Below the pieces are notes generated by a model. That model did not search any database. It was not told where the DNA came from and worked only from the letters and a program-made list of their open reading frames with translations. Positions 1-5,738 of a stretch of DNA of 6,892 bases are shown here, one piece after another; within the stretch, counting starts at the first letter, position 1, and the number at the start of each line of letters is the position of its first letter. A program made the translations under genes and the position numbers. The stretch comes from Chloroflexota bacterium (GTDB lineage: Bacteria > Chloroflexota > Dehalococcoidia > GIF9 > UBA5629), in NCBI GenBank assembly GCA_026389655.1, contig JAPLHL010000320.1, positions 1 through 6,892 on the forward strand. The letters run 5' to 3'.

Positions 1-1181
1 GGCATATCATCAAGAGGTACAAGGACAGCTATACCATCGTTATCAATTTGGGGGCAGACCCAGCGACAGGCAAGCGCAGGCAGCAATGGTACAGCGTCAA
101 AGGGACTAAAAAGGAAGCTGAGAAAAGGCTTAGCGAACTGCTGCATGAGCTCGACACCGGCACCTTCATGAAGCCCGGAAAGACTACGCTGGCTGAATAC
201 CTTGAAAGGTGGATGAAAGATTATGCGCGTCCTAACCTGGCGCCACGTACCGTGGAGGGGTATGAATCCATTATCCGTAAGCACCTCATACCCAAGCTCG
301 GGCACCTGCAATTGATGCGGCTCAAGCCTGAGCATCTGCAAAAGTATTATGCTGATCTGATGCAGAGCGGCCGTTGCAACAACAGAGGCGGGTTGAGCGC
401 CCAGACGGTGAGACATCACCATACCGCCCTGCATAAAGCAATCCAAACTGCGGTGGAATGGGGGTTACTGACGCGGAACGTGGCCGACGCGGTAAAACCG
501 CCGCGAGCAGGACAGGCAGAGATGCAAACCTGGAACGAAAATGAAATAATGAGGTTTCTTGAAGCTGCCAAGGCGACCCAGTATTATGCGCTTTTTTACA
601 CAGCGCTTTTCACCGGCATGCGGAGGTCGGAGCTGCTGGCACTGCGGTGGCAGGACGTGGACTCCATCTTAAGCCAGATCTATGTGAACCGCAGCATGCA
701 TCAACTAAAAGACGGCAGCTTTGTTTTCAGGTCACCAAAGACTGCCAAGGGACGGCGCCTGGTGGCACTGCCTCCTTCCGCTATCCTGGTGCTGAGAGAC
801 CACTATAATAAAGTGGCACAGGACCGGTTGCTGCTGGGGGTAACCTTAAAGAACGATGACCTGGTATTTGGAGAAGCGGACGGCAAACCAATGAGACCGA
901 ACAGGATCACACGGGCCTGGCCGATGCTGGCTGAGCGTACCGGGCTAAAGGTAATCCGGCTACATGATGCCAGACATACGCACGCCTCGATTATGCTGAA
1001 AAAGGGCATACACCCCAAGATAGTACAGGAGAGGCTGGGGCATGCCAGCATCGCCATAACCCTCGACACATACTCTCACGTATCGCCGGGACTTCAGGCC
1101 GCAGCAGCCAAAAGTTTTGACGAGGCCTTCATCAATAACTATAATAAACAGTCTGATGAAGCAGTTGAAAAATTTGGTTAG
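1..1181 (+). CDS. Tyrosine recombinase/integrase, 5'-truncated by window edge
   Basis: This is a site-specific tyrosine recombinase that would catalyse integration or excision of a mobile element. The frame is open to the left edge (residues HIIKRYKDSYTIVINL precede the first internal TTG at 48), so the true start lies upstream and the TTG is not a credible start. Counting the His at 3-5 as residue 1, about 392 residues are visible. Residues 1-55 form an arm-type DNA-binding region (basic, with ATGKRRQQW). Residues about 62-165 form a SAM-like core-binding domain. The catalytic domain follows with the full set of active residues: Arg207 in FTGMRRSE, Lys246 in SPKTAKG, His321 and Arg324 in LHDARHTHAS, His347 in LGHASI, and the nucleophile Tyr357 in DTYSHV. 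No active residue is missing, so the enzyme looks functional. It reads toward a tRNA-Ser gene that begins 77 bp after its stop, which suggests an element end, although the orientation is not the usual one. The family is certain; the element it belongs to is not visible. Confidence 0.93.
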   Translation, partial: HIIKRYKDSYTIVINLGADPATGKRRQQWYSVKGTKKEAEKRLSELLHELDTGTFMKPGKTTLAEYLERWMKDYARPNLAPRTVEGYESIIRKHLIPKLGHLQLMRLKPEHLQKYYADLMQSGRCNNRGGLSAQTVRHHHTALHKAIQTAVEWGLLTRNVADAVKPPRAGQAEMQTWNENEIMRFLEAAKATQYYALFYTALFTGMRRSELLALRWQDVDSILSQIYVNRSMHQLKDGSFVFRSPKTAKGRRLVALPPSAILVLRDHYNKVAQDRLLLGVTLKNDDLVFGEADGKPMRPNRITRAWPMLAERTGLKVIRLHDARHTHASIMLKKGIHPKIVQERLGHASIAITLDTYSHVSPGLQAAAAKSFDEAFINNYNKQSDEAVEKFG

Positions 1182-1199
1182 CTATCCGTTAGCTTTTTT
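1180..1199 (+). terminator. Weak rho-independent terminator after the integrase
   Basis: AGCTA (1180-1184) pairs with TAGCT (1190-1194) around a 5-nt loop, and six T residues follow at 1194-1199. The stem begins inside the integrase stop codon. The T tract and position fit an intrinsic terminator, but a 5-bp stem is short and could be inefficient. Confidence 0.4.
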
Positions 1200-1258
1200 C
1201 TCTTATGTTAACCAGCGGCCGGGGCGGATGACCCGAATTTAGCTTCAATAAACGGCAT

Positions 1259-1347
1259 GGAGGGGTGACCGAGCGGCCGATGGTGACGGTCTTGAAAACC
1301 GTTTTAGCTACGTGCTAACGCGGGTTCGAATCCCGCCCCCTCCGCCA
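1259..1347 (+). tRNA. tRNA-Ser (anticodon TGA)
   Basis: This is a complete class II tRNA. The acceptor strands GGAGGGG (1259-1265) and CCCCTCC (1337-1343) pair perfectly, followed by discriminator G and an encoded CCA (1345-1347). The D arm starts TGACCGAGCGGCC. The anticodon stem ACGGT/ACCGT encloses the loop CTTGAAA, so the anticodon is TGA, reading UCA and related serine codons. A long variable arm (TTAGC paired with GCTAA), typical of tRNA-Ser, precedes the T arm GCGGG-TTCGAAT-CCCGC. tRNA-Ser genes are common integrase targets, but here the integrase lies on the 5' side of the tRNA. The 3' end converges on the HdeD-like gene 32 bp away. I saw no second copy of the tRNA 3' end in the window. 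Confidence 0.97.
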
Positions 1348-1379
1348 CCATCATTTTAGCCAGGTATTTCTCTTTATGG

Positions 1380-1934
1380 TCAGTCACTTATAGATAGTGA
1401 TTTTCCCGAATTCTTTAAAGAGAAACCCAGGGCTATCAGCAATACGCCAAACAGTACCATGTAAACGGCGATCATAGTGATTATCAGCACAGCTCCAAAA
1501 CCCACGTTGCTGAATATTAAAATGCCCAGCAGAGCAGAAAATATACCGCCCAATAACAAGAGCCATTTATCGGGCAATACGTTCCACTGTGCAACTGCAA
1601 ACATGATCTCCAGTATGCCTGTCAGAAGCGCCCACGAAGCGATTACCCAAATCAGGATTATGGCTGCCAATAGTGGAGAAGCGAGAATAGCCGCGCCCGC
1701 CAGAATACCGACAATTCCCTCAAACATCAGCCACCACCTGTCTTTGTGCTGGGGCTTGTTGACAACCGCCACAATTAGAGCGAAAACTCCGTCAACCAGC
1801 GCATAAATACCGATAAAGATCACCAGGAACGTCGCAGCAGCCTGCGGTATCACCAGGATAATGATGCCAAGAATGAGCGCTACCAGCCCCCTTAGCGCCA
1901 CCAGCCACCAATTCTTTACTAATGCTTCCAGCAT
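1380..1934 (-). CDS. HdeD/DUF308 family membrane protein
   Basis: This 184-residue polytopic membrane protein is of the HdeD type (DUF308). In enterobacteria HdeD is linked to acid resistance at high cell density; in other phyla the role is unknown. The N-terminus MLEALVKNWWLVALRG is typical of the family. About six hydrophobic helices can be seen, near residues 10-29, 35-57, 68-87, 88-114, 122-141 and 147-171. Charged residues sit mostly in the loops (NKPQHKDR at 59-66, LPDK at 120-123, and the tail). I chose the ATG at 1934 over a GTG six bases upstream because GGGAGG lies 5 nt before the ATG and would overlap the GTG. The gene is divergent from the anchored protein at 2057 and has a TATAAT-like box upstream. 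No acid-stress genes are adjacent, so the stress role is only a family-level hint. Confidence 0.88.
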   Translation of the reverse strand: MLEALVKNWWLVALRGLVALILGIIILVIPQAAATFLVIFIGIYALVDGVFALIVAVVNKPQHKDRWWLMFEGIVGILAGAAILASPLLAAIILIWVIASWALLTGILEIMFAVAQWNVLPDKWLLLLGGIFSALLGILIFSNVGFGAVLIITMIAVYMVLFGVLLIALGFSLKNSGKSLSISD

Positions 1935-1964
1935 GTGCACCTCCCAGACAGCTTACCTATCCGT

Positions 1965-1975
1965 ATTATATATCA
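1965..1975 (-). promoter_or_regulatory. Probable -10 element for the HdeD-like gene
   Basis: On the minus strand the sequence is TGATATATAAT. It offers a TATAAT hexamer (1965-1970), or alternatively an extended -10 (TGA-TATATA). It lies about 30 bp upstream of the ATG at 1934. No good -35 is present at 16-18 bp spacing, which fits an extended -10 type promoter. Confidence 0.45.
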
Positions 1976-2006
1976 GCGTGCCCATGGTAGATAGCCCGAT
2001 ACCGCT

Positions 2007-2035
2007 TTGCCAGATAGCGGCATCCCCTTTATAAT
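2007..2035 (+). promoter_or_regulatory. Sigma70-type promoter for the small anchored protein
   Basis: TTGCCA (2007-2012) and a perfect TATAAT (2030-2035) are separated by exactly 17 bp. Transcription would begin near 2042, giving a leader of only about 15 nt before the ATG at 2057. A 5-bp dyad, CCGCT (2002-2006) with AGCGG (2016-2020), encloses the -35 hexamer and could be an operator. Confidence 0.7.
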
Positions 2036-2056
2036 TGTGTATCCGGTACGAGCACA

Positions 2057-2491
2057 ATGAATAGTAAATTCTTTAAGACAGCAATCATACTGGTTTTGGG
2101 TAGTTTTCTGGCTGTCAGCGTGGTTTTTGTCCTTATACTCTTTGCAGTGAAGGGTGTATCCTGTCAGCCGGCCATCAACAAAACGGCCGATTGTTCGCAG
2201 GAGCAAGCGGCTGCTTTATCACTCAGCTTGATAAAAAATAGCCCCACGTTCACTTTCGATGGTATTAAGGACAGCATCCAGCAGGTTAAAGCAGAATCGC
2301 CAGATAAAGGATCAACATGGAACTTAATCTATTCATTCAAAACAGCGCATTCAGGACATGGGGACCGGTCAGGTGAAATGCTTGCACAGGTGGTTACGGG
2401 ACATACGGCCCAGATTACCGTAACTAAATGTAAGATCACATCCGCCGTATGTGATAAGACATGGAACCTGTTAACGAACACCGAGAAATAA
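2057..2491 (+). CDS. Small membrane-anchored extracytoplasmic protein, function unknown
   Basis: The 144-residue product has a basic N-terminus (MNSKFFK) and one long hydrophobic segment at about residues 8-31, then a soluble domain likely outside the membrane. The sequence before Cys36 (GVSC) does not match a lipobox well, so a membrane anchor or ordinary signal peptide is more likely than a lipoprotein. The soluble part has four cysteines (36, 46, 125, 132) that could form two disulfides. It also carries the motifs SPTFTFDGI (62-70) and HSGHGDRSGEMLAQVVTGHT (98-117), which I associate with uncharacterised proteins of Dehalococcoidia and related anaerobes. The start follows a strong promoter but has no clear Shine-Dalgarno sequence and only a short leader. 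The gene converges on the acyl-CoA synthetase gene, with 19 bp between stop codons. No enzymatic function can be assigned. Confidence 0.8.
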   Translation: MNSKFFKTAIILVLGSFLAVSVVFVLILFAVKGVSCQPAINKTADCSQEQAAALSLSLIKNSPTFTFDGIKDSIQQVKAESPDKGSTWNLIYSFKTAHSGHGDRSGEMLAQVVTGHTAQITVTKCKITSAVCDKTWNLLTNTEK

Positions 2492-2515
2492 AAGCCACTC
2501 AATACTGTTTTTATT
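2487..2515. terminator. Possible weak bidirectional terminator between convergent genes
   Basis: AATAAAA (2487-2493) is complementary to TTTTATT (2509-2515) across a 15-nt loop, and it spans both convergent stop codons. The stem is all A/T and weak. It is the only hairpin-like element in this 19-bp gap, so I list it with low confidence. Confidence 0.22.
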
Positions 2516-3959
2516 CAGCCCGTTTCAGATATTCACTGTACCTGACCATGGATCTCAACACCATCGCCGCTTCATCCGGCATGGTGTAGCAAAAGCTATT
2601 GTTGGCAGCGATGGCACACTTGATTTCCCTTTCCAAATGTGAGAAAACAGTGGGGAAAAACAATTCAGCAGCAATAATCACCGGTTTATCGTACCTTACG
2701 GATATGTCCTTTATCTGCTGGAAAACCCTTACATAATGATCAATTACGTCCTGTATCTTCTTTTTACGCTCATCTTCAGTTAAAGGCATCGGTGATCTCC
2801 AGATCATGGGAAACGGTACTCCCAATGCAATAACGCTGTCGGCCTGCTCATACCGTGCCAGTGTTTCAATCACCCGGATCTGCACATCAGCATCGCCAGC
2901 CACCAGGTCAACCGGGTTGTTCCTGGTCCACCAGCCTGGTAAAAATGAGTCTAACTCTTTCAGGACTTCTTCGGATAGTTTGACGACCTGCAGCCCAAGC
3001 TTCGCACAGGCATCGGCAGCCAGTACACCCCAACCTCCTCCCAATGTTGTGATAGCAACCCTCCTTCCTTTGGGGAGAGGATTGCAGAGAAATCCGTAGC
3101 CTACGTTCATGAGCTCGTTTATATTATGGACGCGGACGATACCCGTCTGACGGCATATGCCCTCAAACACATTATCAGCGCCTGAAAGTGAAGCGGTATG
3201 GGACCGGGCTGCGGAAGCGCCCGCCTCTGTTTCTCCGACCTTAATCATGATAAGGGGTTTTCTCTTAGTTACTTCTTTGGCTACCTCAAAAAACCGGCGA
3301 CCGTTCTTGAACCCTTCAACGTAGCTCAATATGACCTTTGTCTTGTCATCTGTCCCCAGGAACTCCATAAAATCTTCAGTATGAAGGTCAGCTTCATTAC
3401 CGGTACTAACCATCCGGCTAATACCGAAATTCAGCAACATTGCCCTGCGGGCTATTGTTGCTCCAACATTGCCGCTTTGTGATACTAAGGCCAGCGAACC
3501 GGCAGGCGGATAAACAGGCGGCATCTGTGAATATAATTTTTGATATGGACTTACCAGGCCAAAACAATTAGGACCTATCAATCGAAGGCCGCCCTTTTTG
3601 GCTTCAACCACAATCTCCGCCTGCAGCGCTGCGCCGCGCTCACCTATTTCAGCAAAACCGGCGGTTATAACCACTGCAGCTTTGATACCTTTATCAATAC
3701 AGTCTTTGACAGCATCGACGATGGCTGGAGGAGGGACAACAATTACAGCAAGGTCAGGCGACTCAGGCACATCCGCCAGACTTTTATATACTTTTTTGCC
3801 CAGGATCTCTTCTTTCGTTGGATTGATGGGATAGACCCTTCCCTGGTAACCGCCTAAGATTATATTGCCGAGAATACGAAATCCCCACTTGCGCGGGTCA
3901 TTCGAGGCGCCTATCAAAGCCAGTGAATCCGGTGCAAAGAACTTATTAAACTCAGTCAT
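2511..3959 (-). CDS. ADP-forming acetyl/acyl-CoA synthetase, alpha subunit (CoA-binding)
   Basis: This 482-residue protein resembles the alpha subunit of ADP-forming acetate-CoA ligase (acyl-CoA + ADP + Pi to acid + CoA + ATP), related to succinyl-CoA synthetase. A CoA-binding Rossmann domain is at the N-terminus (IGASNDPRKWG, residues 16-26). The ligase core follows with LIGPNCFGL (128-136), SQSGNVG (160-166), Glu215 in YVEGF (equivalent to the Glu that assists phosphate transfer) and the phosphohistidine His254 in ARSHTASLSG. The second ligase-like domain has GGGWG (307-311) and NNPVDL (347-352). The catalytic residues are intact. No ATP-grasp beta domain is fused or adjacent, so activity would need a partner encoded elsewhere. 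I prefer the ATG at 3959, preceded by AGGG at 8 nt, over a TTG at 3980, because family N-termini begin just before the KFFAP motif. The acyl substrate (acetate, branched-chain, aryl) cannot be told from sequence. Confidence 0.88.
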   Translation of the reverse strand: MTEFNKFFAPDSLALIGASNDPRKWGFRILGNIILGGYQGRVYPINPTKEEILGKKVYKSLADVPESPDLAVIVVPPPAIVDAVKDCIDKGIKAAVVITAGFAEIGERGAALQAEIVVEAKKGGLRLIGPNCFGLVSPYQKLYSQMPPVYPPAGSLALVSQSGNVGATIARRAMLLNFGISRMVSTGNEADLHTEDFMEFLGTDDKTKVILSYVEGFKNGRRFFEVAKEVTKRKPLIMIKVGETEAGASAARSHTASLSGADNVFEGICRQTGIVRVHNINELMNVGYGFLCNPLPKGRRVAITTLGGGWGVLAADACAKLGLQVVKLSEEVLKELDSFLPGWWTRNNPVDLVAGDADVQIRVIETLARYEQADSVIALGVPFPMIWRSPMPLTEDERKKKIQDVIDHYVRVFQQIKDISVRYDKPVIIAAELFFPTVFSHLEREIKCAIAANNSFCYTMPDEAAMVLRSMVRYSEYLKRAE

Positions 3960-3990
3960 AGGAGTATCCCTATCCTTCAAAATATTTATG

Positions 3991-4018
3991 TTTATATAAC
4001 TATTAGTATCCAGAACAA
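3991..4018 (-). promoter_or_regulatory. Candidate promoter for the acyl-CoA synthetase gene
   Basis: On the minus strand, TTGTTC (4013-4018) and TATAAA (3991-3996) are spaced 16 bp apart, about 32 bp upstream of the ATG at 3959. The -10 is good and the -35 is moderate. It faces away from the YIP1 promoter in the same intergenic gap. Confidence 0.45.
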
Positions 4019-4021
4019 TAT

Positions 4022-4074
4022 CCGGGATTATTTTAGCACTATGAATCTATTTCCAACAAGAATTGGAATCCCGG
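4022..4074. repeat. Nested inverted repeats in the divergent intergenic region
   Basis: CCGGGATT (4022-4029) is perfectly complementary to AATCCCGG (4067-4074). Inside this, TTCCAA (4051-4056) pairs with TTGGAA (4063-4068) around a 6-nt loop. The two right arms overlap by two bases, so the two pairings are mutually exclusive at that point. The dyads lie between the promoters of the synthetase gene and the first YIP1 gene, where a regulator could bind. Confidence 0.4.
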
Positions 4075-4091
4075 TAAGCTGAATTCAGGAG

Positions 4092-4109
4092 ATATCAACC
4101 TGATATAAT
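4092..4109 (+). promoter_or_regulatory. Extended -10 promoter with overlapping dyad, first YIP1 gene
   Basis: TGA-TATAAT (4101-4109) is a perfect extended -10, and no good -35 is seen at 17-18 bp. A 6-bp perfect dyad, ATATCA (4092-4097) with TGATAT (4101-4106), spaced 3 bp, overlaps the -10 and looks like a repressor-type operator. Transcription would start near 4116, about 24 nt before the ATG at 4140. Confidence 0.55.
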
Positions 4110-4139
4110 AAGCCAGTACAGGTGTGCAGGAGGCTCTAC

Positions 4140-4709
4140 ATGGAGATATGGAGAAAGCTTCTCAACCGCATGATAAGGGCGGCCCGCATGGATTCCAGCC
4201 TTTATGAAGAGATGGAGACGGACGAAGACGCCGCAGGACATGCCGTTATGATAGCACTGCTGGCCGGCGTTGCGACCGGGATAGGGACAGGACGGGCAGG
4301 ACTTACAGGAGGGGCAGGGCTGTTATGGCTACTCTGGGGCCTGCTGAGCGGTTTTTTTGCATCCCTCGTGGGATGGTTTGCATGGGTGCTGCTTACTTAC
4401 TTATCGGGGACAACCTTCTTGAGAGGACCGGAAAAGACCAGCATGGCCGAGCTTACCAGGACACTGGGATTCGCAAACTCGCCGGGCGTGCTAAGAATAT
4501 TACTATTCATCCCGATGATCGGCTGGTTCGTCATTATTTTGACCGGGATCTGGACACTCGTTGCAGGAGTCATAGCAGTCAGGCAGACACTTGACTACAC
4601 CTCGGGAAAGGCGGCAGCAACCTGCATCCTGGGGTGGCTAGTCTACATGGCAATATTATGCCTCGTTTATGTATGGCTACCTTCACCATTCAAAATGCTG
4701 TCTATTTAA
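4140..4709 (+). CDS. YIP1 family membrane protein (first of tandem pair)
   Basis: This 189-residue integral membrane protein is of the YIP1 domain family, whose bacterial members have no established biochemical role. An amphipathic, partly charged N-terminus (MEIWRKLLNRMIRAARMDSSLYEEME) precedes hydrophobic segments near residues 33-50, 60-88, 115-130, 131-148 and 158-180. The family-typical stretch RTLGFANSPGVLRILLFIP is at 107-125, followed by an IW.L.AG.IAVRQTLDYT segment. I chose the ATG at 4140 because AGGAGG (4128-4133) lies 6 nt upstream; the GTG at 4122 would place that site inside the gene. The next gene is a clear paralogue, sharing RAA...LYEE.E.D, the RTLGFA..PG block and IAVRQ. 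This copy has a glycine-rich segment (GIGTGRAGLTGGAG, 47-60). It probably sits in the cytoplasmic membrane; a role in envelope or trafficking is only a guess. Confidence 0.82.
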   Translation: MEIWRKLLNRMIRAARMDSSLYEEMETDEDAAGHAVMIALLAGVATGIGTGRAGLTGGAGLLWLLWGLLSGFFASLVGWFAWVLLTYLSGTTFLRGPEKTSMAELTRTLGFANSPGVLRILLFIPMIGWFVIILTGIWTLVAGVIAVRQTLDYTSGKAAATCILGWLVYMAILCLVYVWLPSPFKMLSI

Positions 4710-4753
4710 AGTTATGCCCTCAATTACAAATCTTGCAGCGTACGCACAACTCA

Positions 4754-4782
4754 CTGACAGGACAACTTTTCCCTGTTATAAT
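4754..4782 (+). promoter_or_regulatory. Strong sigma70 promoter for the second YIP1 gene
   Basis: CTGACA (4754-4759, five of six bases of consensus) lies 17 bp before TATAAT (4777-4782), which also has an upstream TG (4774-4775) making it an extended -10. Transcription would begin near 4789, giving a 24-nt leader with AGGAGG at 4801-4806. This is the closest to consensus of the promoters in the window. Confidence 0.75.
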
Positions 4783-4812
4783 ATCCGAACCTAAATTCAA
4801 AGGAGGTATGAT

Positions 4813-5388
4813 ATGGCATCCGGACAATTATTGCCACGCATGTTGAGAGCGGCAAAGCTGGAACCGCAACTATATGAAGAAGTAGAAGCAGATAACGCAG
4901 GGACAGGGCAGGCACTGCTGGTAGTAGTACTGGTAGCCCTGGCAAGCGGCATCGGTGCCGGGATCTCTACCCTCATGAAAGGCGGAGGCGCATCTATTGT
5001 TGGCTTCGTCTCATCTTTAGCTTGGGGCGTTATAGGCTCGCTGATCGTATGGTTCATCTTCTCACTGCTCACTTTCTGGCTGGGCACATCCCTTTTCAAG
5101 GGACCTGATACCAAATCGACTCTGGGTGAACTGCTCAGGACGCTGGGTTTCGCCTATACACCCGGCCTTCTGAATATCTTCAGCTTCATTCCCATAATAG
5201 GTTCCTTTATCCCATTCGCCACCTGGATATGGACCATCATTGCGTCTGTAATCGCTGTACGGCAGGCATGCGATTTTACAACAGGCAGAGCTGTCGGCAC
5301 GGTAATTGTTGCGGCAATCATTCCGCTGATTATCATGGTGCTGCTGGCTTTACTATTAGCCGGCGCATTTGCAGCTTTGATGAAATAG
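4813..5388 (+). CDS. YIP1 family membrane protein (second of tandem pair)
   Basis: This 191-residue membrane protein is homologous to the preceding gene. The soluble N-terminus (residues 1-30) contains LRAAKLEPQLYEEVEAD. Hydrophobic segments follow near residues 33-55, 62-92, 117-133, 134-150 and 160-187. The conserved blocks RTLGFAYTPGLLNIFSFIP (109-127) and IAVRQACDFTTGRA (147-160) match the equivalent blocks in its neighbour. The start is fixed by AGGAGG at 4801-4806, 6 nt before the ATG. It has its own near-consensus promoter in the 103-bp gap, so the two copies can be expressed at different levels instead of as one operon. It converges on the ABM-domain gene, with only 13 bp between stop codons and no obvious terminator. 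The family is clear; the function is unknown. Confidence 0.85.
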   Translation: MASGQLLPRMLRAAKLEPQLYEEVEADNAGTGQALLVVVLVALASGIGAGISTLMKGGGASIVGFVSSLAWGVIGSLIVWFIFSLLTFWLGTSLFKGPDTKSTLGELLRTLGFAYTPGLLNIFSFIPIIGSFIPFATWIWTIIASVIAVRQACDFTTGRAVGTVIVAAIIPLIIMVLLALLLAGAFAALMK

Positions 5389-5401
5389 CATAAACCGGAA
5401 G

Positions 5402-5686
5402 CTAGATCTCTGTGTACATGTAGATTTCCGGATTTCCATCGAGAAACGGCTTCATGGCAACGAACATCTCTTTGAAATGAGGCGCTGAAGAATGGTATTT
5501 CAGCGCCTCATCATTTTCATACTGTTCGTAGAATAAAAACAGGTTTGGGTTGTCAATGCGTTTGACTACTTTATACATCTTACAACCGGGGTCTTTTAAA
5601 AATTTAGGAGCATACTCCTTGATTGCTTTTGCCAGATCATCAGCATGGTTTTCACTGGCTTTCATCAATGCAGTAATAGTGATCAT
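5402..5686 (-). CDS. ABM (antibiotic biosynthesis monooxygenase) domain protein, YgiN-like
   Basis: This 94-residue protein has the compact ferredoxin-like alpha+beta fold of the ABM family, which includes quinol monooxygenases such as YgiN and heme-degrading enzymes, usually as dimers. The length is typical for a single-domain member. Visible family features are the first strand MITITALMKA, the segment NLFLFYEQYENDEALKYH (48-65) and the paired histidines His65 and His70 in YHSSAPHF, followed by a C-terminal strand (PEIYMYTEI). A G-rich Shine-Dalgarno sequence (AGGGG) lies just before the ATG. It starts 48 bp downstream of the MBL-fold gene on the same strand, so co-transcription is likely, although a weak promoter lies in the gap. 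The coding region contains a perfect 13-bp inverted repeat at 5477-5511. The substrate is unknown; some family members are not oxygenases. Confidence 0.85.
   Translation of the reverse strand: MITITALMKASENHADDLAKAIKEYAPKFLKDPGCKMYKVVKRIDNPNLFLFYEQYENDEALKYHSSAPHFKEMFVAMKPFLDGNPEIYMYTEI
5477..5511. repeat. Perfect 13-bp inverted repeat inside the ABM gene
   Basis: ATGAGGCGCTGAA (5477-5489) and its exact complement TTCAGCGCCTCAT (5499-5511) flank a 9-nt loop. On the coding strand it encodes residues DEALKYHSSAPHF. It has no T tract on either side, so it does not look like a terminator. The RNA hairpin would be GC-rich and stable. Confidence 0.85.
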
Positions 5687-5710
5687 AGTCCCCCCTTATT
5701 TATTTCTTGT

Positions 5711-5738
5711 TTGATAGTTAATAAGTAGAGAATTTCAA
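5711..5738 (-). promoter_or_regulatory. Possible internal promoter for the ABM gene
   Basis: On the minus strand, TTGAAA (5733-5738, overlapping the end of the upstream gene) and TATCAA (5711-5716) are spaced 16 bp. The -35 matches consensus at five bases and the -10 at four. It would give a leader of about 20 nt. Transcription from the upstream gene is an equally good explanation. Confidence 0.3.

Noticed and set aside
48..50. TTG as the start of the integrase
   Set aside because: The frame continues to the window edge with residues typical of the integrase N-terminal domain (KRYKDSYTIVINL), so the gene starts upstream of the window.
803..1069. An 88-codon open frame on the minus strand within the integrase
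   Set aside because: It lies entirely opposite the integrase catalytic domain, which has clear conserved motifs. The translated product shows no recognisable family.
2154..2164. Lipoprotein signal at Cys36 of the small anchored protein
   Set aside because: The residues before the cysteine (GVS) lack the usual Leu at -3, and the hydrophobic segment ends several residues earlier, so an ordinary anchor is more likely.
3198..3857. Several plus-strand open frames across the acyl-CoA synthetase gene
   Set aside because: They are antisense to a well-conserved protein with intact motifs, have no Shine-Dalgarno context, and their translations look like low-complexity shadows.
4751..5114. Minus-strand open frames opposite the second YIP1 gene
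   Set aside because: They overlap a gene with a strong promoter and ribosome-binding site, and their proline/serine/leucine-rich translations are typical of antisense to hydrophobic coding sequence.
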